Under the pieces are notes generated by a model. It did no database searches, was not told the origin of the DNA, and saw only the letters and a program-made list of their open reading frames with translations. The translations under genes were made by a program, and so were the position numbers. Shown here in pieces: positions 1 to 7,125 of a stretch of 11,659 bases of DNA. The DNA is taken from the NCBI GenBank assembly GCA_040003255.1, contig JBDUCV010000068.1, positions 1 through 11,659 on the forward strand. The letters are read 5' to 3'. The first letter of the stretch is position 1; each line of letters opens with the position of its first letter. The stretch is from JBDUCV01 sp040003255 (GTDB lineage: Bacteria; Actinomycetota; Actinomycetes; Mycobacteriales; Jatrophihabitantaceae).

Positions 1-137
1 TGAGTCTGGATGGCGCCACGCACAAGCATTTCGCAGGCGCGAAGGCGGTTCGTCGAGGCTCATGGGATTGCCTGCCCGAGTCGCGACCACCCCGACGAGC
101 TCGGCCGGCTCCGTTCTCGCTAATGGCAGGCGTGTTC

Positions 138-916
138 CTACGAGCGCGCGCCTGGGTCCGGTGCCGGAGGACCCTCACGGAGAAGTCTTCCGTATTCGGT
201 GATGTGAAGTGTGGTCTGGGTCGCGGCCAGGATCGACCAGAGCAGGACCTGGTTGGCCTCGAGGACCAGACGATCGGTGCGACGTTCTAGACGCTCGACG
301 GCTCCCGCGGCTTGGAAACCGTTCCGCCTAGGAAAACGGCCTCGCTCTCGTCGCTGAGGTGGCGGCTGACCCAATCGATGATGGGTCCGGGCCGCACTTG
401 AGTCGGGTCTTCGGGGAGGGTGTCCGCCCGTGATGCGACGGCATTGAACCCTTGGGCCCGGAAGTAGGCGGCACCCAGATCGTTGGTCTCGTCGTCGAAC
501 CAGGGCGGATGGACCAAGGCGACTCGTTCGATCCCGAACGCCCGCAGGGCACTCACCGCCGCCAGGCAGGTCGAACCGACGGGAAGCGCCCACCGCTGAC
601 GTAGCCGCTGGACCAATGCGACTTCGGCGTCGAACCCGATCGCGTAGCCGGAGCTCGTCGAGGCGTAGGCCAGGGCGTCGATCGAGCCGTCGAGGAACGC
701 AGCAGCGGCCTCGTCCATGGCTGACGGGGAAGTCATCTGGCGCAGATCCGGCAGAGAGGTCGGGGGCGTCGTGGAGGCGGCGCTACCCGTACCCGTGAGC
801 AGCATGCGAGAGACCACGGTGGCGACCTGGCCCGACGTCATGGCGGGGATCTCGATCTCGGGTCCGGCCGCGACATGTGGCGTCAACACACCCACGGTGA
901 AACGGCGGTCAACCAT
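138..916 (-). pseudogene. Asp/Glu racemase / maleate isomerase-like protein, frameshifted
   Basis: The N-terminal frame (VGVLTPH, then EIEIPAM) and the segment YASTSSGYAIGFDAE resemble actinobacterial proteins of the Asp/Glu racemase, maleate isomerase and arylmalonate decarboxylase superfamily. The frame breaks after residue 198 (AVFLGG). One extra A, turning GGAACGG into GGAAACGG on the minus strand (plus-strand TT at 322-323), restores GGNGFQAAGAV. The frame then runs to the TAG at 138-140, giving a plausible 259-residue protein. I chose the ATG at 916 because GGAAGGCGGGA lies just upstream; an ATG at 991 would add 25 residues unlike the family. The two superfamily cysteine positions appear as Ser (STSSGY) and Asn (GGNGF), so the chemistry is uncertain and no substrate is proposed. 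It is either a recent pseudogene or an intact gene with a one-base read error. Family assignment is confident; inactivation is less so. Confidence 0.75.
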
Positions 917-965
917 GTCCCGCCTTCCCACCAAGCGCTTGAAGACGTTCGGTTGATGGGTTACA

Positions 966-983
966 GATCTACTTCGGTAGATC
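966..983. promoter_or_regulatory. Perfect 7-bp inverted repeat, candidate operator or hairpin
   Basis: GATCTAC and GTAGATC flank TTCG, giving a perfect 18-bp dyad about 50 bp upstream of the racemase-like gene's start. It could be a binding site for a dimeric regulator. If transcribed on the plus strand it would fold into a stem closed by the very stable C(UUCG)G tetraloop. No regulator gene for it is identifiable here. The symmetry is read directly; the operator role is inferred. Confidence 0.4.
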
Positions 984-1335
984 GGTGACACTCGTTTGCA
1001 GCGTAAGTCGACCGCCGGGGATCGACGCTCGCTTCTTGCGGACCTCCCCTCGGTGTTCGCGGTGCTGGGTGCGCAGCAAGTGGTCGCCGTCGAAGGATCA
1101 GCACGGTATCCGCAGTAGAGGGCGATTTGGTGGGTGGCGTTACGAGTCCGGCAACCAGGACTACTCGTTCATGCAGGGCATTCAAGCAGTCAACGCTGCG
1201 CTCGACGGGTCTGAGGAGGACGTGTACTGGCGGCCGCATGGGGGGACGGTCCGGTCGTCGCGCTGGATCTCAACCGATGATGCCGAACGCCGACACCCGA
1301 CGTCGATGTCGACTGCGTCCAAGTGCAGGCGTAAC

Positions 1336-1363
1336 CCGCTTGGCAAGTTAGCTTGCCAAGCGG
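1336..1363. promoter_or_regulatory. Perfect 12-bp inverted repeat upstream of the HTH gene
   Basis: The left arm CCGCTTGGCAAG and its exact reverse complement CTTGCCAAGCGG are separated by TTAG. The site ends 89 bp before the HTH gene's ATG at 1453. Its core, AAGTTAGCTTG at 1345-1355, recurs almost exactly at 1373-1383. A tandem, dyad-symmetric pair of sites upstream of a small HTH protein fits an autoregulatory operator. A terminator is less likely because no T-run follows. The repeat is certain; the function is inferred. Confidence 0.5.
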
Positions 1364-1372
1364 TGCTTGGAG

Positions 1373-1383
1373 AAGTTAACTTG
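1373..1383. promoter_or_regulatory. Second copy of the AAGTTARCTTG near-palindrome
   Basis: AAGTTAACTTG contains the perfect 10-bp palindrome AAGTTAACTT. It matches the core of the upstream inverted repeat at 10 of 11 positions and lies exactly 28 bp from it. The flanking CTTGG is also shared on the left side. It ends 69 bp before the HTH start, where a second operator half would be expected. Confidence 0.4.
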
Positions 1384-1452
1384 GAGGACGTGTGGGAGAA
1401 CCGACCGTCGCTGGCACTGCGACGACGCTTCCTCGACTGAGCGGTGATCTGC

Positions 1453-1725
1453 ATGCCGCGATCAACGAAGGAAATCCTCGCCCGGGCCGAGGAGCTCGCG
1501 AAACGGTTTGAGGACTACGAGCCGGCGCAGAACGACGGCGTCGACGCCAGATCGCTGCGCGACATCCGCCATGCGTTCCTACGTCGCGCCGAGGCCGAGC
1601 GAGAGATCGCCGATGCTGTCGCCGTCGCTCGAGCCGAGGGGCACTCCTGGGCGGCGATCGGCGCGATGCTCGGCACGTCGGGTGAGGCCGCACGGCAGCG
1701 CTACGGCGATCGCGCGAGGACCTAG
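1453..1725 (+). CDS. Small helix-turn-helix protein, possibly antitoxin-like
   Basis: This encodes 90 residues. The first half is a charged helical segment (STKEILARAEELAKRFEDYE). A second helix follows at about residues 36-63 (RHAFLRRAEAEREIADAVAVAR). The C-terminal HTH is SWAAIGAMLGTSGEAARQRYG, resembling sigma-region-4-like or AsnC-like HTHs. The ATG at 1453 is preferred over the GTG at 1444 because MPRSTKEIL is a natural beginning; the nearby GGTGA is only a weak ribosome site. Small proteins of this architecture are common in actinobacteria and are annotated as hypothetical or HTH proteins. A role as autoregulator or antitoxin is inferred from size and the two palindromes upstream. No toxin partner is recognisable on either side: upstream is remnant sequence and downstream is about 330 bp without a gene. 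Confidence 0.75.
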   Translation: MPRSTKEILARAEELAKRFEDYEPAQNDGVDARSLRDIRHAFLRRAEAEREIADAVAVARAEGHSWAAIGAMLGTSGEAARQRYGDRART

Positions 1726-2057
1726 GCGTCGCGGGGCGCAATCAGACCGCCCGGCGCGAGCTACCGCTGTCGTGGCCGCGCACCCGAGGACACGAGCCAG
1801 CTCCGAAAGCGAGGACGACGGCGGGCGCGAGCAACGCCTCGTTGGCTGCAAGCGCATCGACGGCACCAATGAGTTGCGCGGCCGGCAGCTCGATGAGGTC
1901 GGCCGGCCATCGTGGCCGACTCCTGGGCAATCTTCCCCGGAGCAGCTAGCGGTGGACCGGCCTCCGTTATACCTTGCCAGGATCATGCTGCCCTATGCTC
2001 GGGTAGCACGATCATGTTTGGAACCCCCAGGCATGCGGGGTGGACGCGAGGAACCGA
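1726..2057. other. Intergenic region without a recognisable gene
   Basis: About 330 bp between the HTH gene and the binding/VWA gene holds only compositionally shadow-like frames. The one structured element is the hairpin at 1986-2008. TTGCCA at 1974-1979 and TATGCT at 1994-1999 resemble promoter hexamers, but they are only 14 bp apart, too close for a convincing promoter. Confidence 0.4.
1986..2008 (+). promoter_or_regulatory. Hairpin upstream of the binding/VWA operon
   Basis: TGCTGCCC pairs with GGGTAGCA (8 bp, one G-T wobble) around a 7-nt loop, TATGCTC. It lies about 50 bp before the ATG at 2058. It could end transcription from the HTH gene, although no T-run follows. It could also be a regulatory stem in the leader of the next operon. 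Seen directly; role unproven. Confidence 0.3.
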
Positions 2058-3743
2058 ATGGCCGGCAGACACGCTGGCGGGGGACGCCGCCGCCGCCGCT
2101 CTGTCACCTTCTGGGTTCTCGGCGGCGTTGCCGTCCTCGCGCTGAGCGCGGCCTCTGTCGCAGTTTTCTGGCGACCGGCTAGCAATGGGACTGCCGCGCC
2201 GGCCGCCGTGCACTGCTCCGCAGGAGTCGGGTTGTCTGTGGTCGCCGACCCCTCGATCGCTGCAGCCATCGAGGACATCGCTGCACGGTGGACGGCATCG
2301 GCGCCGGTGGTCAGCGGCGCGTGTCCGACGGTATCGGTGCGCAGCATGGCGTCGGCGACCATGGCAGCGCAGTTGGTCAACACCGACACGAGCTTGCCGC
2401 AGGTGTGGATCCCGGATTCCACGGCGTGGGTTGATCGCGTCCGGCACGACACCGCCGGACGGGATTCGCCGGTCAGCAGCCTCTGGCTCTACCCGCCGAT
2501 TGCCCGGTCACCACTCGTGCTGGCGACCACGGCAACGGGCCTGGAGGCAACCCGTGCGACGGCAGCCCGAGGTTGGGCCAGTGTGCTCAGTGGGCCGGCA
2601 CCGCCCGTCACCCTCGAGCCGAGGCGCAATACCGAGGGCCTGGCCACCCTCCTCACTGCGCAAACCCTCGTCAACGGGGCCGGTACGACTCCTCGCCGCC
2701 AGCTCATCGACGCTCTTGTTCGGCTGAGCAGGCAAACGGTCCCCGACAGCGCCGCCGGCCTCGGGCTCGTTCGCCAGCATCCGTCGACAGCACGGGCCGT
2801 CGTCATCAGCGAACGCGCGGCGCTCGAGCTGAACGCGAAGCGCAACGTCGCAGACCAAGTCGGTCTCATCTATCCCCGCGGAGCTGCGGTGGGCCTCGAC
2901 TGGCCGGTGGTTCAGTTCTCGCCGCCCGGCGGCGAACCGGCCCTGCGGGACGCCACGACCACCTTTGTCGCGCAGCTCTCGACGCCCGAGAGCCTGAAGC
3001 GCCTGCAGTCCACCGGACTGCGCAACCCGACGCCTGCCACGGCCGCCGGCGTCCCGGCTGCCCAGTTCCTGCGCCGTCCCACCACCGACCAGCAAACCGC
3101 GGCACTACGAGCGTGGACCGCGGCCGGCCGGACAAGTCGCACCTTGATGGTCATCGACCTGTCGGGTTCGATGAGTGAGTCGATCGGCGGCGGCCAAACG
3201 AAGATCCAGTTCGCAGCGGCTGCCGGGCGATCGGCAATCAGCTTCTTCCCCGACACATCGTCCATCGGCCTATGGGGATTCTCGGTGGACCGGAGCCCGA
3301 AGTCGGACTGGACCCAGCTCGTGTCGCTGGGGCCGTTGAGCGGATCGATCGGGCGCGTGACCCGGCGTCAGGCGCTCGTCACCGCAGCCACGGCCATGCC
3401 GTCGATCACGCACGGCGACACTGGCCTCTACGCAACCACCTTGGCGGCGTACGAAAAGGTTCGTAGTGGTTTCAATCCCGAAAGTGTCAACTCGGTGGTG
3501 TTGCTGACCGACGGGGCGAACACGGATACTCGCGGAATCAGCCTGCCCAGTTTGCTCAAACGCCTGGGTAGCGAGCACGACAGCCGTCGCCCGGTGCCGA
3601 TCATCACGATCGCGGTGGGGCGCGGTGCCGACACTGCGACGCTGAAACGGATCTCCGCCGCGACAGGCGGCAGGTGCTACGTGGTCAGCAAGCCGGACGA
3701 TATTCACGACGCCTTGCTCGACGCCGTCATCCAGGCGCGTTGA
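2058..3743 (+). CDS. Membrane-anchored solute-binding and VWA domain protein
   Basis: This encodes 561 residues. A basic N-terminus (GRRRRRS) precedes one membrane helix at about residues 16-38, so the rest should lie outside the membrane. Residues about 55-345 read as a type II periplasmic-binding-protein fold (GLSVVADPSIAAAIEDIAARW, then QVWIPDSTAWVDR). Cys53 and Cys89 could form a disulfide. Residues about 360-555 form a VWA domain with a complete MIDAS: D367-L-S-G-S371, T455 in HGDTGLY, and D485 in LLTDGAN. It should therefore bind a divalent metal and perhaps a protein ligand. I chose ATG 2058, preceded by GAGGAA at 2048-2053, over the GTG at 2040. The architecture occurs in other actinobacteria but its role is not established. 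It is almost certainly co-expressed with the PotD-like lipoprotein 8 bp downstream. Confidence 0.9.
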   Translation: MAGRHAGGGRRRRRSVTFWVLGGVAVLALSAASVAVFWRPASNGTAAPAAVHCSAGVGLSVVADPSIAAAIEDIAARWTASAPVVSGACPTVSVRSMASATMAAQLVNTDTSLPQVWIPDSTAWVDRVRHDTAGRDSPVSSLWLYPPIARSPLVLATTATGLEATRATAARGWASVLSGPAPPVTLEPRRNTEGLATLLTAQTLVNGAGTTPRRQLIDALVRLSRQTVPDSAAGLGLVRQHPSTARAVVISERAALELNAKRNVADQVGLIYPRGAAVGLDWPVVQFSPPGGEPALRDATTTFVAQLSTPESLKRLQSTGLRNPTPATAAGVPAAQFLRRPTTDQQTAALRAWTAAGRTSRTLMVIDLSGSMSESIGGGQTKIQFAAAAGRSAISFFPDTSSIGLWGFSVDRSPKSDWTQLVSLGPLSGSIGRVTRRQALVTAATAMPSITHGDTGLYATTLAAYEKVRSGFNPESVNSVVLLTDGANTDTRGISLPSLLKRLGSEHDSRRPVPIITIAVGRGADTATLKRISAATGGRCYVVSKPDDIHDALLDAVIQAR

Positions 3744-3751
3744 GGTAGTCG

Positions 3752-4963
3752 ATGCATCGCCCAGGCTGGGCACCGGTGCCGTCACCGGAGCTGTCGGCAC
3801 CGCTGCAGCGGGGGCTGGTCAGCCGGCGCACCGCCCTCACCGGTCTCGCGCTCGGCGCGGTTGGGGCGCTGGCTGGCTGCGAAAGCCACGGCGGCACGCC
3901 AAAGCCGTCGGCGTCGCCTGCCGACCAGTCGCCGACCGAGCGCGTCGTCAACTGGTCCAACTGGCCCGACTACATCGACGTGGGCGCGGACGGGTTGTCG
4001 CACCCGACGCTGGACGCATTCACGAAGCAGACGGGGATCACCGTCAATTACACCGAGGACTACAACGACAACCTGAGCTTCTTTTCCAAGGTTGCTCCCC
4101 AACTCGCCGCGGGCCAAGACACCGGACGCGACCTATGGTGCGCCACCGACTGGATGGTGGCGCGGCTGATCCGACTGGGGAGCCTGCAGCGACTGGACAA
4201 GGCGGCTATGCCGAACACGGTGCACCTGGAGGAATCGCTGCGGGACGTGGAATTCGATCCGGGTCGCGCCTACTCGATCCCCTGGCAGAGCGGGTTCACC
4301 GGTATCGGCTTCAACCCGAGGGCGACCGGCGGCGTACACGTGGAAACCGTCAAGCAATTGTTGACGGATCCCGCCCTGAAGGGGCGGGTTACCCTGCTGA
4401 CAGACATGCAGGACACGGTTGGGCTAACCATGCTCGACATGGGCATAGATCCCACCAGTTTCACCGCAGCCGATTTCGACAAGGTCATTGCGCGGCTAAC
4501 CGCAGTGAAGGCGTCCGGTCAGCTCAAGGGCTTCACCGGCAACGACTACACCACTCGTCTGGCTTCCGGTGAGATCGCGGCGTGCTTGGCGTACACCGGC
4601 GACATCGTGCAACTGCAGGTGGACAACCCGGCGGTCGGCTACTCGCTGCCCAAGGCAGGACATCTGCTGTGGTCGGACAGCTTTGTGATTCCCAACCACG
4701 CTCGGCACAAGCACAACGCCGAGCGGTTGATCGACTTCTACTACCAGCCCAGCACGATGGCGCTGGTCGAAGAGTATGTGAACTACATTTCCCCGGTACG
4801 CGGCTCGCGTGAGGCGCTGTTGGCTTCCGATCCGGACACCGCCAAGAACACGTTGATCTTCCCGACGTCGGAGATTCTCGCCCGGTCGCACGTCTTCCGC
4901 GGCATAACCAAAGCAGAGGACGCGCGTTACAACCGCGCCTTCCAGCAGCTCGTCAGCAGCTGA
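3752..4963 (+). CDS. PotD-like extracellular solute-binding lipoprotein (Tat-type signal)
   Basis: This encodes 403 residues. The signal has a twin arginine (SRRTALTG, Arg25-Arg26), a hydrophobic stretch and a lipobox, LAGC, with Cys43 as the likely lipidated residue. This suggests Tat export and anchoring to the outer face of the membrane. A Ser/Pro/Thr linker is followed by a PotD/PotF-type domain: VVNWSNWPDYID at 65-76, WQSGFTGIGFNP at 178-189, YTGDIVQL, and WSDSFVIP with Trp307 and Asp309. In the family, the W-x-D segment lines the polyamine pocket. Putrescine or spermidine binding is therefore plausible, but the exact ligand is unknown. GAGG at 3742-3745 overlaps the previous gene's stop and serves the ATG at 3752, implying translational coupling. 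No PotA, PotB or PotC homologue is in the window, so it may use a transporter encoded elsewhere or act as a receptor with the VWA partner. Confidence 0.9.
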   Translation: MHRPGWAPVPSPELSAPLQRGLVSRRTALTGLALGAVGALAGCESHGGTPKPSASPADQSPTERVVNWSNWPDYIDVGADGLSHPTLDAFTKQTGITVNYTEDYNDNLSFFSKVAPQLAAGQDTGRDLWCATDWMVARLIRLGSLQRLDKAAMPNTVHLEESLRDVEFDPGRAYSIPWQSGFTGIGFNPRATGGVHVETVKQLLTDPALKGRVTLLTDMQDTVGLTMLDMGIDPTSFTAADFDKVIARLTAVKASGQLKGFTGNDYTTRLASGEIAACLAYTGDIVQLQVDNPAVGYSLPKAGHLLWSDSFVIPNHARHKHNAERLIDFYYQPSTMALVEEYVNYISPVRGSREALLASDPDTAKNTLIFPTSEILARSHVFRGITKAEDARYNRAFQQLVSS

Positions 4964-5046
4964 AGGCGCAAGCGATTGCCGCTCGACCGCTGAAGGACTA
5001 CCTGTTCTTCGGTCATATAACCATGCGCCGCATCTCAGGTGGCGGG

Positions 5047-5667
5047 TCAGAGCAGGTCGCGCAGGCGGGCCACGAGCGAGCGCTTAACGGCGTCGGTGAC
5101 CGCGGCGTTGACTTGCTGGGTGACGTCCTCGGAATCGTTCAGGTTGGCGAGCAGCTTCCGTAGGTCGAGGTCGTTGATGGCGCGTCGCAGGACGTCATCG
5201 GTTTTGAGGGCAGCGTTGATCAGCGAGTCGGGCAGCGCGCGGATGGCGGCCTTGATGAAGCCGTTCAGGTCGGCGTTGGCGAGTGCCTCATCGGTCAGTT
5301 CGGACGCGCGGGGCAGGGTGTCGTCGGCTTTCATGCGGTCCACGGCTTCGAGCAGGCCTGCCCGCAGCGCGTCGACTTGAGCGTCCGTTGCCGGTGCGTT
5401 CGACTGGCCAAGCCGGAGGGTCAGCGCTTCGCGAGTCATAGCGAGGCGGCAGGCGGCGCCGTCAAGGCCGAGCAGCACGAGGCGTTCGCCGAGTCCTTCG
5501 ATGCCGGTCGATACCGATGTGACGGTTCGCTGGACACACGGCTGGGCGGGCCGGACTGGCGCGAAGTCGCCTCCACCGCTGGCGACCTGCACGCCGAGGA
5601 CTCCGCTCACGAGGGCTGCCGCGGTGAGCGGGAGCGCCAGGGCGCGCAGCCTCGCGCCGAGCGTCAT
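5047..5667 (-). CDS. Secreted helical protein of unknown function, coupled to the MFS exporter
   Basis: This encodes 206 residues. A signal peptide or uncleaved anchor covers about residues 5-30 (LRALALPLTAAALVSGVLG). The mature part is rich in Ala, Leu and Asp and looks almost entirely helical. It has two cysteines (Cys44 and Cys73) that could pair outside the cell. The C-terminal half has amphipathic segments such as LINAALKTDDVLRRAINDL and VNAAVTDAVKRSLVARLRD. No catalytic motif or named family is recognised. Its ATG overlaps the MFS stop in an ATGA (5664-5667), with GGATGAT just upstream, so the two proteins are probably made together. Acting at the outer face with the exporter is an inference from that linkage. 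It converges on the PotD-like gene across an 83-bp gap with no clear terminator. Confidence 0.75.
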   Translation of the reverse strand: MTLGARLRALALPLTAAALVSGVLGVQVASGGGDFAPVRPAQPCVQRTVTSVSTGIEGLGERLVLLGLDGAACRLAMTREALTLRLGQSNAPATDAQVDALRAGLLEAVDRMKADDTLPRASELTDEALANADLNGFIKAAIRALPDSLINAALKTDDVLRRAINDLDLRKLLANLNDSEDVTQQVNAAVTDAVKRSLVARLRDLL

Positions 5668-7028
5668 GTGATCATCCGTCGGCGCAGCGGGATCAAGGGG
5701 ACCAGCGCTATCAGCGCGAGCCCGGCTGCGATGAAAAACGAGTCCCGGAACGCTCGGGTCGCCGCGCGCTCGAGCTGGCCGTTGAGGTCGCGCTCGAGTT
5801 GCTCGGCAGCGGGACGTTGGTCCGGAGCCAGCTGCAGCCTGGCAAAGGCGGGGTGCAGGTCGGGCACCCTGCCACGCTCGGCCGTCAACTGAACGCCCAG
5901 AGCTCGGGCGAGTGCGATCTTGTCGTGGGTCGGCAGCGGGGCATCGAGCACCAGCGCCGTGATGGCTTCCTGCGCCGGCACCTGGGCATCACGCAGATCC
6001 GCGGTGAACACAGGAGTCAGTATTGCCAAGCCGAGGACGACACCGAGGTGTCGAGCACTGATCGTCCAGCCGCCGTGCAACGCGCGTGGCAATTTGTCGC
6101 GAAGGGCCTCGACGGTCAGACGATCCACGGTCAGTCCAAGCCCGAACCCGATGAGGGCCTGCGGCGCGATAGTCCAGGCGAGGTCGGCCGAGGGCGGTAG
6201 TGCCAGCCCGGCCAGCCCGCCGGCGACGAGCAGGCAGCCCGCCGCTGTCTCTGCGCGCGGCCCGGCCCGAGCCCGCCGCGCCAGTGGTGTGGCGATCAAC
6301 GCCGCGATCGGCACGACCGAGACGGTGAGGGCGGCGGTGGCCGGCGAGCGTCGCCACCCCTCGACCAGAAGCAGAACGAGTAGGAACAGCGCGGCGGTCA
6401 GCGCCGCCGAGAGCAGGACCAGCGCAACGTTCGGTGCCACGGCCGGGCGGTGCACGTCAGCTCGCTGGACCGCTTTGCTGCGAGCGGTGAACGCGGCCGG
6501 GATCGCGAGTGCGGCAACGGGCACCTGTACGGCGAATATGGCCTGCCAGGCAATTGCCTCGGTGAGTAGCCCGCCGGCAACCGGTCCGACCGCGGTGCCG
6601 ACCACGCCGGCCGCGATCCAGCGGGCAACCCCGCGCCGCTCATCGGTCGCCGCCACCAACAGCTCGAGGCACCCGACTAGGGCGAACGCGCCGCCGAACG
6701 CCTGCACGCAGCGGGCCGCGATAAGCACCTGCATCGACCCGGCCAGCGCACAGATCACCGAAGCTGCGGCGAACACCGCAAGCCCGGCCGCACACAGCGG
6801 CGCCGGATCCCACCGCGTGCAGGACCACGCAGCAGGTACGACCACCGCCGCGAGCACGAGATTGAACGCGATCAACACCCACGCAACCTGTCCGACGGTT
6901 CCGCCGAGACGCCGCAGGATCTCGGGTAGCGCCAGCGTGACGATCGCCGAATCAGCGAGCACGAATCCCACAGTCAGCGAGAGCAACGCAACCGCCGCTC
7001 GACGCACACGGACATCGTCACTTGGCAA
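5664..7028 (-). CDS. MFS transporter, DHA2 (EmrB/QacA)-like drug or metabolite exporter
   Basis: This encodes 454 residues with about 12 hydrophobic helices. Family marks are the first-helix segment ADSAIVTLALPEIL (Asp26, replacing the usual L-D-x-T-I-V-N-x-A-L-P) and the helix-4 segment RCVQAFGGA. Antiporter motif C is present as GTAVGPVAGG at 144-153, followed by WQAIFAVQVP. Motif A, normally G-x-L-A-D-R-x-G-R-R after helix 2, is degenerate (WSCTRWDPAP). A polar segment of about 75 residues lies before the last helix, as in DHA2 exporters. Proton-coupled export of a drug or metabolite across the inner membrane is expected; the substrate is unknown. The longest start is a TTG at 7028 without a clear ribosome site. 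A GTG at 7007 is an alternative, so the first few residues are uncertain. It is coupled to the secreted protein downstream. Confidence 0.88.
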   Translation of the reverse strand: MPSDDVRVRRAAVALLSLTVGFVLADSAIVTLALPEILRRLGGTVGQVAWVLIAFNLVLAAVVVPAAWSCTRWDPAPLCAAGLAVFAAASVICALAGSMQVLIAARCVQAFGGAFALVGCLELLVAATDERRGVARWIAAGVVGTAVGPVAGGLLTEAIAWQAIFAVQVPVAALAIPAAFTARSKAVQRADVHRPAVAPNVALVLLSAALTAALFLLVLLLVEGWRRSPATAALTVSVVPIAALIATPLARRARAGPRAETAAGCLLVAGGLAGLALPPSADLAWTIAPQALIGFGLGLTVDRLTVEALRDKLPRALHGGWTISARHLGVVLGLAILTPVFTADLRDAQVPAQEAITALVLDAPLPTHDKIALARALGVQLTAERGRVPDLHPAFARLQLAPDQRPAAEQLERDLNGQLERAATRAFRDSFFIAAGLALIALVPLIPLRRRMIT

Positions 7029-7125
7029 CTAAGCCGTGTCCATCGAGTCAGCGCCGCCGGAGGTCGTCGGCAAGGTCAGGGTCATGCTTCAGGTCATCAA
7101 TTGGGTCGCCGTCACGTGTCGTTGA

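Larger units (their letters stand above)
985..1440 (+). other. Remnant-like region with an unrecognised 151-codon open frame
   Basis: A frame from GTG 985 to TGA 1438-1440 is open, but only its middle part (around YESGNQDYSFMQGIQAVNAA) looks like protein. The first third is Arg/Ser/Trp-rich, and the last third is made of palindromic DNA. More natural-looking stretches occur in another frame near 1020-1110 (LADLPSVFAVLGAQQVVAVE) and near 1225-1280 (VLAAAWGDGPVVALDLNR, then a stop). This patchwork suggests one or more decayed genes with several shifts, not a working gene. No family is recognised. A short real peptide using the GGAGGA at 1383-1388 and the GTG at 1390 cannot be excluded. Confidence 0.3.

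Noticed and set aside
1..137. Open frames on both strands at the left edge (for example LVGVVATRAGNPMSLDE on the minus strand)
   Set aside because: Too short, no ribosome site and no recognised family. A partial gene running off the edge is possible but cannot be supported.
1336..1363. Inverted repeat considered as a rho-independent terminator
   Set aside because: No T-run follows, and its core recurs 28 bp away as a second palindrome, which fits operator sites better.
5920..7032. Long plus-strand open frame (370 codons) opposite the MFS gene
   Set aside because: It is Ala/Arg/Ser/Thr-rich with no domain, and exactly antisense to a well-supported membrane transporter. This is typical of shadow frames in GC-rich DNA.
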